This document shows, piece after piece, positions 19,260-27,769 of a stretch of DNA of 64,000 bases. The stretch spans positions 2,279,001 through 2,343,000 of the forward strand of contig NZ_JAMGBB010000001.1 of NCBI RefSeq assembly GCF_023516505.1. The letters run 5' to 3'. The position numbers were made by a program, and so were the translations under genes. Position 1 is the stretch's first letter. Every line of letters starts with the position of its first letter. Source of the DNA: Sphingomonas brevis (GTDB lineage Bacteria; Pseudomonadota; Alphaproteobacteria; Sphingomonadales; Sphingomonadaceae). The notes below the pieces were generated by a model that worked only from the letters and a program-made list of their open reading frames with translations, searched no databases and was not told where the DNA came from.

Positions 19260-20849
19260 ATGGCAACTGCAGCACCGAGGGGGATTCTCGGGCGGATGAT
19301 GCTGCGCAAGAGCGTAGCCCAGATTCAAGAGGAAACTCGGACTAGCGAGCTGAAACGATCGCTTGGTCCATGGAATTTGGTCTTCCTGGGCATTGGCTGC
19401 ATCATTGGCGCCGGCATCTTCGTTCGAACGGGCAATGCGGCCGCGTTGCACGCCGGTCCGGCGGTGCTCATCGGCTATGCCATCGCAGGCGTCATTTGCG
19501 CCTTTGCGGGCCTGTGTTACGCGGAACTGGCATCCACCCTACCGGTGTCCGGCTCCGCCTATACCTACAGCTATGCAACCCTCGGCGAGTTCATCGCATG
19601 GATCATGGGAGCGTTGCTGCTGCTCGAATATGGGCTTGCCGCCTCGGTCGTGGCGGTCGGCTGGTCCGGCTATATGGTCAGCCTGTTGGGCGACATTGGG
19701 ATAAACATCCCGGTGGCCCTGACCGGTCCAACCGGGCACCACTTGCAAAAGGACGGCGTCGACGTGCTCGTCAACGGCGCGCCCGTCGCCTTCATATTTA
19801 ACTTGCCCGCTTTCCTCGTCTGCGCCGCGCTTGCCCTTTTGCTGGTGATCGGCGTTTCGGAATCGGCCAAATTCAATAACGTCATCGTGGCCATTAAGGT
19901 GACCGTGCTGATCGCCTTCATCCTGGTGGGCGGGTTCATCATTCTGCAGAATCTGCCGGCCTACACGCCGAATTGGGAACCGTTCATCCCGCCGCCGACC
20001 GGCGTGGACGGCGAGTTTGGCTGGAGCGGCATCATCCGCTCGGCGTCGATTGTGTTCTTCGCCTACATCGGCTTCGAGGCGGTCTCGACTGCCGGACAGG
20101 AAGCCAAAAACCCGGGCAAGGACATGCCGTTCGGCATCATCGGGTCGCTGGTGGCCTGCACGGTCATTTACATCCTGGTGTCGATCGTCCTGACCCTTGT
20201 AGTCAACTACAAGTCGCTGAACGTTCCCGATCCGGTGGCCGTCGCGGTCGATGCTTTCGGTCCGCAATGGGGCTGGTTCGCCAAGACCATCAAGGTCGGC
20301 GCGATCATCGGCCTGACTTCGGTTATCCTGGTGCTGATGTATGGCCAGACCCGTATCTTCTACACCATGGCCCGCGATGGCCTGCTGCCGAAGGTCTTTT
20401 CGACCGTACACCCCAAATTCCGTACGCCATGGATCAACACCCTGCTGGTCGGACTGATCGTGGCCTTTGCCGCGGGCTTTTTCGACATCAACAGCCTGGG
20501 CGACATGACCTCGGTCGGCACGCTCGCGGCTTTCGCGGTCGTCTGCCTCTCGGTCATCTGGTTGCGACGGACGCACCCTGAGATTCCGCGCGGCTATCGC
20601 GTGCCGCTCTACCCGGTCGTGCCGGCACTCGGAATCTTGTCCTGTCTCTGGCTGATCACCAGTGTCCCCGATTATGTGCTGCTCATTTTTGGCGGTTACA
20701 CCGGCGTCATGATCGTGCTGTACTTCGTCTACGGCATGCACAATTCGAAGCTGGCCAGGGGCGAAGGGGCGGTCGCGGCTGTCGACGCGCCATATTACCC
20801 AGAGGATGCCCCTCGGGATGAAAGCGGCAAGCCGGTTATCCGGCCCTAG
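19260..20849 (+). CDS. APC-family cationic amino-acid permease
   Basis: A 529-residue, roughly twelve-helix transporter. TM1 contains IGCIIGAGIFVRTG, the APC unwound substrate-binding helix, and FAYIGFEAVSTAGQEAKNPG marks TM6. It resembles bacterial CAT-type permeases that import amino acids with protons. The start is ATG 19260 with AAGGGGAG upstream; the in-frame extension lacks a binding site. A strong terminator follows the stop. Confidence 0.92.
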   Translation: MATAAPRGILGRMMLRKSVAQIQEETRTSELKRSLGPWNLVFLGIGCIIGAGIFVRTGNAAALHAGPAVLIGYAIAGVICAFAGLCYAELASTLPVSGSAYTYSYATLGEFIAWIMGALLLLEYGLAASVVAVGWSGYMVSLLGDIGINIPVALTGPTGHHLQKDGVDVLVNGAPVAFIFNLPAFLVCAALALLLVIGVSESAKFNNVIVAIKVTVLIAFILVGGFIILQNLPAYTPNWEPFIPPPTGVDGEFGWSGIIRSASIVFFAYIGFEAVSTAGQEAKNPGKDMPFGIIGSLVACTVIYILVSIVLTLVVNYKSLNVPDPVAVAVDAFGPQWGWFAKTIKVGAIIGLTSVILVLMYGQTRIFYTMARDGLLPKVFSTVHPKFRTPWINTLLVGLIVAFAAGFFDINSLGDMTSVGTLAAFAVVCLSVIWLRRTHPEIPRGYRVPLYPVVPALGILSCLWLITSVPDYVLLIFGGYTGVMIVLYFVYGMHNSKLARGEGAVAAVDAPYYPEDAPRDESGKPVIRP

Positions 20850-20873
20850 TCCGCGCATTATGGAAAAAAACGA

Positions 20874-20903
20874 GGGCGGGTCCGGCGACGGGCCCGCCCT
20901 TTT
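20874..20903 (+). terminator. Rho-independent terminator after the permease
   Basis: GGGCGGGTCC at 20874-20883 and GGGCCCGCCC at 20890-20899 form a ten-pair stem with one G-U type mismatch and a six-base loop, followed by TTTT. On the minus strand the A run at 20864-20870 would give a T tract too, so it may act in both directions for the convergent kinase gene. Confidence 0.85.
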
Positions 20904-20942
20904 CATTGGCAACCAGATCGAGCTCAAGAGCCCGCTTGGCGA

Positions 20943-21938
20943 TTAGGCCAGCACGCCCTCGGTCAGCGCCTTCAGGTCCTGCTCCGGCCGCGCTCCATAA
21001 TGCTGGATCACCTCGGCGGCGGCGATTGCACCGAGACGGAGAGACGCCTTCAGTCCGAGACTCCGCGCCTCTCCGGCAAGGAAGCCGGCCGCGAACAGGT
21101 CGCCGGCACCGGTGGTGTCGACCAGCCGTGCGATCGGCTCCGCCGGAACGTCGGCCCGCTCACCGCCACGAATCGCGGTCGCGCCATCCTCCGATCGGGT
21201 AACGACCAAGGTCTGGACGTAGGCCGACAGCGCCGGAATCGCCTCCTCGATGTCATTGACCATGGCCATTGAAGTTGCCTCGGCCTCATTGGCGAAGAGG
21301 ATGTCGACCTTGCCGTCACGCAGCAGCTGCCAGAAGCTGTCGCGGTGGCGATCGACGCAGAAGGTGTCGCTAAGGGTGAAGGCGACCTTGCGGCCGGCGG
21401 CATGGGCCGCCTCGATCGCCGCTTCCATCGCCGCGCGCGGCTCGGCCGGATCCCACAAATAACCTTCAAGGTAGACGATGCCGCTGTCCGCTACGGCCGC
21501 CAGGTCGACCGACTCTCTCGCGAGCAACTGAGCCGCGCCAAGGAAGGTGTTCATCGTCCGCTGGGCGTCGGGAGTGACCAGGATCAGCGAGCGCGCGGTC
21601 GCCCCAACGTCGCCGCGCGGTTCGACCAGGAAGCCGATTCCCTGTGCTTCGATGTCGTGACGGTAGATTTCGCCCAGCTGGTCGTTGGCGACCTGGCCGA
21701 TGAAGGCGGCTTGCAAACCTAGTGCGGCCAGGCCGGCGGCGGTGTTGCCGGCGGAACCGCCGCTAATCTCCCGCCCAGGTCCCATCGCGTCATAGAGTCG
21801 AACGGCCTCGGCTTCGTCGATCAGGCGCATCGATCCCTTGTGCAGCCCCTGGTGGGAGAGGAAGCCGTCGGTGGTGTCGGCGATGACATCGACGATTGCG
21901 TTGCCGATGCACAGCACGTCGAAACGAGGCTTGGTCAT
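20943..21938 (-). CDS. PfkB-family sugar/nucleoside kinase (adenosine kinase-like)
   Basis: A 331-residue ribokinase-fold enzyme. FDVLCIGNAIVDVIADT begins the fold, GGSAGNTAAGLAALG is the substrate-site glycine motif, and DTTGAGDLFAAGFLAG is the catalytic and anion-hole motif with Asp as base. Similar proteins phosphorylate adenosine in purine salvage in Rhizobiales and Sphingomonadales; other sugar substrates are possible. It converges on the permease with a terminator between. Confidence 0.88.
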   Translation of the reverse strand: MTKPRFDVLCIGNAIVDVIADTTDGFLSHQGLHKGSMRLIDEAEAVRLYDAMGPGREISGGSAGNTAAGLAALGLQAAFIGQVANDQLGEIYRHDIEAQGIGFLVEPRGDVGATARSLILVTPDAQRTMNTFLGAAQLLARESVDLAAVADSGIVYLEGYLWDPAEPRAAMEAAIEAAHAAGRKVAFTLSDTFCVDRHRDSFWQLLRDGKVDILFANEAEATSMAMVNDIEEAIPALSAYVQTLVVTRSEDGATAIRGGERADVPAEPIARLVDTTGAGDLFAAGFLAGEARSLGLKASLRLGAIAAAEVIQHYGARPEQDLKALTEGVLA

Positions 21939-22004
21939 GAAATTTTTGTCCTGCGGGGAAGGGTTGCGGCGCGCCTAGCCGTTTCGCCCGTGTCGAACAA
22001 CCGT

Positions 22005-22072
22005 CGCCATTCCCGCGCAAGCGGGGACCTAGCAAAACGAGATTCTGGGTCCCCGCTTTCGCGGGAATGGCG
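22005..22072. repeat. 25-bp inverted repeat (REP-like)
   Basis: Arms at 22005-22029 and 22048-22072 match at 24 of 25 positions and share the motif CGCCATTCCCGCG followed by GCGGGGACC. An 18-base spacer separates them. It lies in the divergent gap between the kinase and a lipoprotein gene, and looks like a dispersed palindrome family common in sphingomonads and relatives. Confidence 0.88.
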
Positions 22073-22092
22073 AACTGTGCTTAGAGTGACCG

Positions 22093-22449
22093 ATGCGTCG
22101 CCTAATCCTTTGTACCTTACTGCTCGCCGCCGCCTGCGCCCCGCGGCCCGAAACCGCTTCAACGCCCGCGATTCCGCACGCGCCCGCCACGTCCGGCCAG
22201 GTCGAACATCGCAGCATCAACGGCATGACCGCTCATGAGCTGATCCAGGTCTATGGCCGCCCGCGGCTGCAAGTCGTCGAGGGAGATGGGACCAAGCTGC
22301 AGTTCGCCGGGCCCAATTGCCTGCTCGACATCTATCTTTACCCGCCATCGGGCGGTGGAACGCCGCGCGCGACGCTGATCGAGGCGCGCAATGCCCAGGG
22401 TAATGACGTCAACGCGCAAAGCTGCGCTGCATCCATCCAGGATCGTTAG
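22093..22449 (+). CDS. Small lipoprotein, unknown function
   Basis: A 118-residue protein with N-terminus MRRLILCTLLLAAACA, where LAAC is the lipobox. The mature domain (GMTAHELIQVYGRPRLQVVE; LQFAGPNCLLDIYLYP) resembles the SmpA/BamE-like two-layer fold in pattern, including a typical Gly-Arg-Pro turn, but this is only a suggestion. The last codons and stop lie inside the left arm of a 21-bp inverted repeat shared with queG. Confidence 0.75.
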   Translation: MRRLILCTLLLAAACAPRPETASTPAIPHAPATSGQVEHRSINGMTAHELIQVYGRPRLQVVEGDGTKLQFAGPNCLLDIYLYPPSGGGTPRATLIEARNAQGNDVNAQSCAASIQDR

Positions 22450-22526
22450 GACCCGAACCCAGCACCAGCAGGGCCATGCCCGAAGGGTGGGACCATCACG
22501 ACCGCGCTGGTGCTGGGTTCGGGTCC
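22449..22526. repeat. Perfect 21-bp inverted repeat across two convergent stops
   Basis: The arms occupy 22449-22469 and 22506-22526 and begin GGACCCGAACCCAGCACCAG. The left arm starts at the last base of the lipoprotein TAG stop. The right arm encodes the last residues of QueG (DPNPAPA). The 36-base loop contains the QueG stop. There is no T tract. It may form a bidirectional terminator or protective hairpin. Confidence 0.85.
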
Positions 22527-23554
22527 TTGAGCCGCTCGATCGCCCATTTGGCGGCGTCGGCAACGACAGGGTCCTGACTTTCCAGGTGACGCAGGACTGC
22601 GGGTCGAAGGGAGGAATCGCCGCTATTTCCGACGGCGATCAGGCAATTGCGGATCATCCGGTTGACGCCGATCCGCTTGATCGGCGACCCGGAGAAGAGC
22701 TGGCGGAACGTGCTGTCGTCGAGGGCCAGCAGGTCGGCCAGCGCCGGCGCGGCCAGTTCGGGACGCGGCGCAAACGCCTGGTTGGCCTGGGCCTCGCTGG
22801 CGAACCGGTTCCAAGGGCAGACCGCCAGGCAGTCGTCGCAGCCGTAGATCCGGTTACCGATCGCCTCGCGATATTCGTGCGGGATAGGTCCGGCATGCTC
22901 GATCGTCAGATATGAAATGCATTTGCGCGCGTCGACCAGGTTGGGAGCGACGATTGCCCCGGTCGGGCAGGCGTCGATGCAGCGCGTGCAGCTTCCGCAA
23001 TGCGGCTCCGCCGGCGCGTCGGGCTCAAGCTCAAGCGTCGTGTAGATGACACCGAGGAATAGCCAGCTGCCATGCTCCCGATTGAGCAGGTTGCTGTGCT
23101 TGCCCTGCCAGCCGATCCCCGCCGCCGCCGACAGCGGCTTTTCCATCACCGGGGCGGTGTCGACGAAGACCTTGAGCTGGCAGCCGCATTCGTCAGCGAG
23201 CCAGCGGCCCATCGCCTTCAGCGCCTTCTTGACCACCTTGTGATAGTCGGCGCCCTGCGCATAGACCGAAATCCGGCCGCGATCCCTGGCCTCGGCCAGC
23301 GCAAGCGGGTCGGTCGCCGGCGCATAGCTCATCGCCAGCGCTATCACTGACCTTGCTTCCGGCCACAGGCCCTGCGGGCTGGCACGCTGTTCGGCCCGCT
23401 CTTCGATCCAGCTCATTTCGCCATGATGGCCGGCGGCGATCCACTCCTTCAGCCGCTCGCCCGCTTGCGGAACGGCATTGGCACTCGCGATCCCCCAGGC
23501 GCAAAAGCCCAGCTCTGCCGCTTTATCGAAAATCCGTGCCTTGAGGCTTGCCAT
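22496..23554 (-). CDS. queG: Epoxyqueuosine reductase (QueG)
   Basis: A 352-residue cobalamin-dependent iron-sulfur enzyme that reduces epoxyqueuosine to queuosine in tRNA. Both [4Fe-4S] motifs are present: CGSCTRCIDACPTGAI and CDDCLAVCPWN. The reductase domain includes YHKVVKKALKAMGRWL and GWQGKHSNLLNREHGSWLFL. The C-terminal helical repeat (MIRNCLIAVGNSGDSSLRPA) is the usual tRNA-binding tail. The start is ATG 23554 (MASLKARIFDKAAELGF). Confidence 0.95.
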   Translation of the reverse strand: MASLKARIFDKAAELGFCAWGIASANAVPQAGERLKEWIAAGHHGEMSWIEERAEQRASPQGLWPEARSVIALAMSYAPATDPLALAEARDRGRISVYAQGADYHKVVKKALKAMGRWLADECGCQLKVFVDTAPVMEKPLSAAAGIGWQGKHSNLLNREHGSWLFLGVIYTTLELEPDAPAEPHCGSCTRCIDACPTGAIVAPNLVDARKCISYLTIEHAGPIPHEYREAIGNRIYGCDDCLAVCPWNRFASEAQANQAFAPRPELAAPALADLLALDDSTFRQLFSGSPIKRIGVNRMIRNCLIAVGNSGDSSLRPAVLRHLESQDPVVADAAKWAIERLKDPNPAPARS

Positions 23555-23583
23555 GGCGCGGCCACCCTTTACCCATTGAGGGC

Positions 23584-24531
23584 ATGGGGGAAAGACCAAT
23601 CGCCGCGCGGGCAACCGACCTCGTCAAGGACTTTGACGGCAAGCGAGCGGTCGACGGAGTGAGCCTGACCGTCCCCGAAAGCAGTATTACCGGCATCCTG
23701 GGCCCCAACGGCGCGGGCAAGACGACCTGCCTCAGGATAATGCTTGGAATCATCGATCCGAGCTCCGGTACCCGCTCGCTGCTCGGCCATGACAGGCCGA
23801 TCGAGATCGCGCATGAAATCGGCTATCTGCCGGAGGAACGCGGGCTCTACCCGGCGATGCCGACGGTGGAAGCGCTGGCCTTCATGGGCGCGCTCAGGGG
23901 GTTGCCGCTGAAAGAGGGCCGGAGCCGGGCGTTGAAGCTGCTTGAGCAAAGCGGTCATGCCGATTGGGCGAAGCGGCCGATTCGAACGCTGAGCAAGGGC
24001 ATGGCGCAAACGGTCCAGCTGCTCGGCACCATCATTCACGAGCCTAGGCTGATCGTGCTCGACGAGCCATTTGCCGGACTGGATGCGATCAACCAGCAAA
24101 AGCTGGAGCAGCTGATCCGCGACCAGGCCGCGGCGGGCGTGACGGTAATCTTTTCGACCCATGTCATCGCTCATGCTGAACGCCTGTGCGAGCGCATCGC
24201 GATCATCGCCGAGGGCAAGGCCGTGTTCGAGGGAGATGTCGACGAGGCGCGCGGCCGCCTTCGGCCGATTGTCCATCTACGCACCCGGGCCAAGGATGGC
24301 CCGTGGCGCGACGCGCTTCCGCGATCGGCCAGCCTGGTGGGCGGCGAGTGGCGGTTCGAGCTTCCTGCGAGCGGTCCCGAGCCGCTGCTCAAGGCCTTGA
24401 TCGAGGGGAGCGCGGGTATTGAGACATTGAGCATTGAGCGCGCCGGTCTGCACGACGCCTTCATTGCCATCGCCGGTGAAGCGGCGGCGCGCCAAATGGG
24501 TCACGTCCCGGTTTCGGAGGAAGCTGCGTGA
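23584..24531 (+). CDS. ABC exporter ATP-binding subunit (NatA-like)
   Basis: A 315-residue ATPase. Walker A is GPNGAGKTT, the signature is LSKGMAQ, Walker B is LIVLDEPFAGLD and the switch His is in STHVIAHAE. A C-terminal extension of about 90 residues resembles that of NatA-type subunits. It is coupled by a GTGA overlap to the permease gene, so the two form one exporter. Substrate is not determinable; Na+ export is known for the NatAB family. Confidence 0.92.
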   Translation: MGERPIAARATDLVKDFDGKRAVDGVSLTVPESSITGILGPNGAGKTTCLRIMLGIIDPSSGTRSLLGHDRPIEIAHEIGYLPEERGLYPAMPTVEALAFMGALRGLPLKEGRSRALKLLEQSGHADWAKRPIRTLSKGMAQTVQLLGTIIHEPRLIVLDEPFAGLDAINQQKLEQLIRDQAAAGVTVIFSTHVIAHAERLCERIAIIAEGKAVFEGDVDEARGRLRPIVHLRTRAKDGPWRDALPRSASLVGGEWRFELPASGPEPLLKALIEGSAGIETLSIERAGLHDAFIAIAGEAAARQMGHVPVSEEAA

Positions 24532-25742
24532 AGCTTCCCGAAACGATCCGCGCAGCCTTCGTCATCGCCCGGCGCGACTTCGCGGCGACGGTCCTCAGCA
24601 AGACGTTCCTCTTCTTCCTCATCGGCCCGCTGTTCCCGCTGGCGATCGGCTTCGGCTTTGTCGGGATCGGAGCGCAGGTGGACCGCAATTCCAAACTGCC
24701 CCCAGTCGCGGTCATCGGGTCGCAACAGGATTTCGAGCGCCTTGCCGCCGCCCGAGAGCGGCTTGCGCCCTTGAGCGATATGGCGCCCGTCGAGCTTCGT
24801 CATGTTGCTCCCGAGCCGAACGTGGCAGCGCAGCGAATGAAATTGCTCGCGGACAATGGTGAGCCGGTCATCGCGGTGCTCGATGGAGGCCTTATCTTCC
24901 CGCACCTGACCGGCGCGGTGACAAGCAGCGGGCGGACGACGCGACAGGTCCGCATGTACGTCGAGGAGGCGCGACGAATGTCTACCGAGCGGCCGGCCCT
25001 GGGCTCGCCGCTGCTCCTGACGCCGACCACCAGCACGTCGGGACTGAAGGCATTCACCCGCAATCTGACGGCCCGCTTCGGCCAGATCCTGCTGTTCGTG
25101 CTGACGATCATGTTGGCCGGCATGGTACTGAGCCAGTTGATCGAGGAAAAATCGAGCAAGGTGATCGAGGTGCTGGCGGCGGCCGTCCCGGTCAATGCGA
25201 TATTCCTGGGCAAGCTGTTTGCCATGCTGGCCACGTCCCTGGTCGGCATCGCCTTTTGGTCGGTTACGGCGGCAAGCCTGATCGACCTGGTCAACGAAGG
25301 CGGCCTGGCCGCCCTTGCTACCCCCGCGGTTGGCTGGCCCGCTTTCCTCGGCCTTGCACTCCTCTATTTCTCGATGAGCTACTTGCTGATCGGGGCGACC
25401 CTCCTGGGAATCGGCGCCCAGGCTTCGACCGCGCGCGAAGTGCAGATTCTTTCGATGCCGGTGACGATGGGGCAATTGCTGCTGTTCGGGTTTGCAGCTG
25501 CCGGCGTGGGCGCACCGATGGGCGGACCCGCAATCGCTGCCGCAATTTTCCCGCTGTCGTCGCCCTTTGCGATGATCGCGCGCGCGGCCGAACTGCCGGC
25601 CCTATGGCCTCATTTGGTCGCCGTAGCCTGGCAGGCGCTCTGGGTCGCGCTGATCCTTAAGTTTGCTGCCGCCATATTCCGCCGCAGCGTGCTCAAGTCC
25701 GGCAAGAGCAGCCGCCGATGGTGGCAGCGCAAGCCCGCCTAG
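24528..25742 (+). CDS. ABC-2 type permease (NatB-like)
   Basis: A 404-residue inner-membrane protein with one N-terminal helix (TFLFFLIGPLFPLAIGFGFV), a periplasmic domain of about 130 residues, then five to six helices from about residue 185. It contains the ABC-2 signature region SQLIEEKSSKVIEVLAAAVP. The start is GTG 24528, preceded by GGAGGAAG and overlapping the ATPase stop. It converges on the PEP-mutase gene with four-base overlap. Confidence 0.9.
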   Translation: MKLPETIRAAFVIARRDFAATVLSKTFLFFLIGPLFPLAIGFGFVGIGAQVDRNSKLPPVAVIGSQQDFERLAAARERLAPLSDMAPVELRHVAPEPNVAAQRMKLLADNGEPVIAVLDGGLIFPHLTGAVTSSGRTTRQVRMYVEEARRMSTERPALGSPLLLTPTTSTSGLKAFTRNLTARFGQILLFVLTIMLAGMVLSQLIEEKSSKVIEVLAAAVPVNAIFLGKLFAMLATSLVGIAFWSVTAASLIDLVNEGGLAALATPAVGWPAFLGLALLYFSMSYLLIGATLLGIGAQASTAREVQILSMPVTMGQLLLFGFAAAGVGAPMGGPAIAAAIFPLSSPFAMIARAAELPALWPHLVAVAWQALWVALILKFAAAIFRRSVLKSGKSSRRWWQRKPA

Positions 25743-26485
25743 GCCAGCGCCTGCCCGGCGGCCTCCTCCAGCTGGCTCATCAGCGACATGTAGGGGAACG
25801 GGCCATGGCTGATCCGCGCTACGCCGTTGGCCGCCACCTCGGCGTTTGACGGGCAACCGGGATAGGTCATGAAGTTCACCGGCACTGGCGATTGGTCGCA
25901 TAGCCGCCGCAGATAATCGAGGTTGCCGAGCATCGGCACGAAATAGCCGCTCGCCCCGGCCTCGGCATAAGCATGGGCCCGATCGACTGCCTCACTCAGC
26001 ATCGCCTCGTCATGCGTTTCCTGCTTCGCCTGGAGGAACAGATCGGTGCGAACGTTGATGAAGAAATCGGGGCCGACCGCGGCACGGGCGGCCGCAATCC
26101 GTTCGGCCTGCACGTCGATCGGATGAAGCCCTTCGCCGCCGACGATCTGATCCTCGAAATTGCAGCCGACCGCGCCGGTGTCGGCCAGGCGCACGATATT
26201 GCGCGCGCCTTCGTGCGGATCATCCGAATAGGCCCCTTCGAAATCGACCGTGACCGGCAGGTCGACTGAACCGACGATGCGCTTTGCATTCCCCAGCGCA
26301 AATTCCAGCGGCACCTGCTGACCGTCGCCAAAGCCATTTGCCATGGCGACCGACGCGCTACCGGTGGCAATTGCCGAAGCGCCTGCCTTCGCTACGGCCT
26401 GGGCGCTGCCGGCATCCCATACATTGAACAGGATGAGCGGATTGCCGGGCACATGAAGCTCGGCAAATCGGGCGAAGTTCGACAT
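25739..26485 (-). CDS. PEP mutase/isocitrate lyase superfamily protein, copy A
   Basis: A 248-residue TIM-barrel protein. DFEGAYSDDP and NFEDQIVGGEGLHPI are the usual acidic, Mg-binding regions of the family. FINVRTDLFL lies at a later strand. Relatives cleave or rearrange C-C or C-P bonds in small 2-oxo or phosphonate acids, but here the reaction is unknown. ATG 26485 has AAGGAGAAC upstream. It lies immediately downstream of a paralogue (26574-27317) in the same orientation. Confidence 0.85.
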   Translation of the reverse strand: MSNFARFAELHVPGNPLILFNVWDAGSAQAVAKAGASAIATGSASVAMANGFGDGQQVPLEFALGNAKRIVGSVDLPVTVDFEGAYSDDPHEGARNIVRLADTGAVGCNFEDQIVGGEGLHPIDVQAERIAAARAAVGPDFFINVRTDLFLQAKQETHDEAMLSEAVDRAHAYAEAGASGYFVPMLGNLDYLRRLCDQSPVPVNFMTYPGCPSNAEVAANGVARISHGPFPYMSLMSQLEEAAGQALA

Positions 26486-26573
26486 GACGATGTTCTCCTT
26501 TAGTTCTCGTCATGCCGTCCGCAATCGAACTGGGCAACCCAAATCTTGCGGTCAACAAATTTGGGCGGCGATC

Positions 26574-27317
26574 CTAATTGATGGCCGCGCTCGCCATCTG
26601 GGTAAGCTGGGCCATAAGGGCGCGATGCGGGAAGGGCCCATGGCTGATGCGGGCGACGCCGGCCGCGGCCCATTCGGCCTTGGGCGGAGCGCCAGGGAAA
26701 GCAATCACATTGAGCGGCAGAGGCACTTCGCGGACGATCCGCTCAATCTGCCCTGAATCGGCCAGCCGCGGCACAAAGAAGCCGCTCGCCCCGGCATCCG
26801 CGAACGCCTTGCCGCGCTCGATCACCTGGTCGACCAGGGAATCATCGCGTTGATCGTTCTTGATGAACAGGTCGGTCCGGGCATTGATGAAAAAGTCGCT
26901 GCCGACGGCGGCGCGAATCGCGGCAATGCGCCGGACTTGTTCGTCGATCGGGTGGATACCGTCCCCGCCGACGATTTGATCCTCGAAATTGCAGCCGACA
27001 GCGCCGGAGCGCTTGAGGTCCGCAACATTGCGTCCGCCTTCTTCCGGGTCGGTCGAATAGGCGCCTTCGAAGTCGACGGTCAGCGGCAGCGGGTCGACCG
27101 CCTCGACGATCCGTGCCGCGTTGGCGAAGACATAGTCCAGGGGAACTTGGTGGGCGTCGCCAAAGCCGCTGGCGTCGCCGACCGGATGGCTACCGGTGGC
27201 GAGTGCCCTGGCGCCCGCCGTGACCACCGCCAAGGCACTGCCGACATCCCAGATATTATAGAGAATGACCGGGTTCCCCGGGACGTGGAGCGCGGCGAAG
27301 GTTTCAAACTTGCTCAT
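26574..27317 (-). CDS. PEP mutase/isocitrate lyase superfamily protein, copy B
   Basis: A 247-residue paralogue of the adjacent gene: both begin with the same F..FA.LHVPGNP pattern, share VDFEGAYS and NFEDQIVGG, and end with ARISHGPFP. The copies have diverged substantially, so this is an old tandem duplication and the two may differ in substrate or form a heteromer. ATG 27317 has GGAGAAAG upstream. A VOC-family gene lies immediately upstream. Confidence 0.85.
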   Translation of the reverse strand: MSKFETFAALHVPGNPVILYNIWDVGSALAVVTAGARALATGSHPVGDASGFGDAHQVPLDYVFANAARIVEAVDPLPLTVDFEGAYSTDPEEGGRNVADLKRSGAVGCNFEDQIVGGDGIHPIDEQVRRIAAIRAAVGSDFFINARTDLFIKNDQRDDSLVDQVIERGKAFADAGASGFFVPRLADSGQIERIVREVPLPLNVIAFPGAPPKAEWAAAGVARISHGPFPHRALMAQLTQMASAAIN

Positions 27318-27336
27318 AGCGGTCGATCTTTCTCCA

Positions 27337-27711
27337 TCATTCCGGGGCGGGGCCGAGCTGCTGCCACAGCTCGATCTTCACATCGTTGAGGTCGACGATC
27401 CAGGCGAAGCGCCCGTAATCCTCGTCCTGGCGGCCAAGGATTTCGACACCCTTGGATTCAAGCTCGGCAATGAATCCGTCGAGGTCGTCAACCCGAAGGT
27501 TGATCATGAATTCCCTTTTGCTTGGTTCGAAATAGTCCGTCTCCGGCTTGAACGCCGAAAGCAGGGAAAAGCCTTCCGGGTCGTCGTTCTTGAACGGGAA
27601 CATGGCGCCCCAATCTCCGCCGATGCCAAGGATTTCCTTGTACCAGGCACTCGTCGCTTCCTGATCGGCGATCTTGAGAAAAACACCGCCCAAGCCGGTA
27701 ATTCGCGCCAT
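27337..27711 (-). CDS. VOC-family (glyoxalase/dioxygenase fold) protein
   Basis: A 124-residue protein with paired beta-alpha-beta-beta-beta modules: ITGLGGVFLKIADQEATSAW then INLRVDDLDGFIAELESKG. VOC proteins bind a divalent metal and act on small aldehydes, drugs or aromatic diols. Here the usual metal His near the N-terminus is replaced (GGVFLK), though a Glu in VKIELWQQ remains, so activity is uncertain. ATG 27711 has AAAGGGGGG upstream. It is probably transcribed with the PEP-mutase pair. Confidence 0.8.
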   Translation of the reverse strand: MARITGLGGVFLKIADQEATSAWYKEILGIGGDWGAMFPFKNDDPEGFSLLSAFKPETDYFEPSKREFMINLRVDDLDGFIAELESKGVEILGRQDEDYGRFAWIVDLNDVKIELWQQLGPAPE

Positions 27712-27769
27712 CGAGCCCCCCTTTCTTGATCGTCATGCTCTCCTGCACCTGTACAGGCCGCGATTTCCG

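Noticed and set aside
19539-20927. Minus-strand frame opposite the amino-acid permease
   Set aside because: Hydrophilic, motif-free shadow of a transporter gene.
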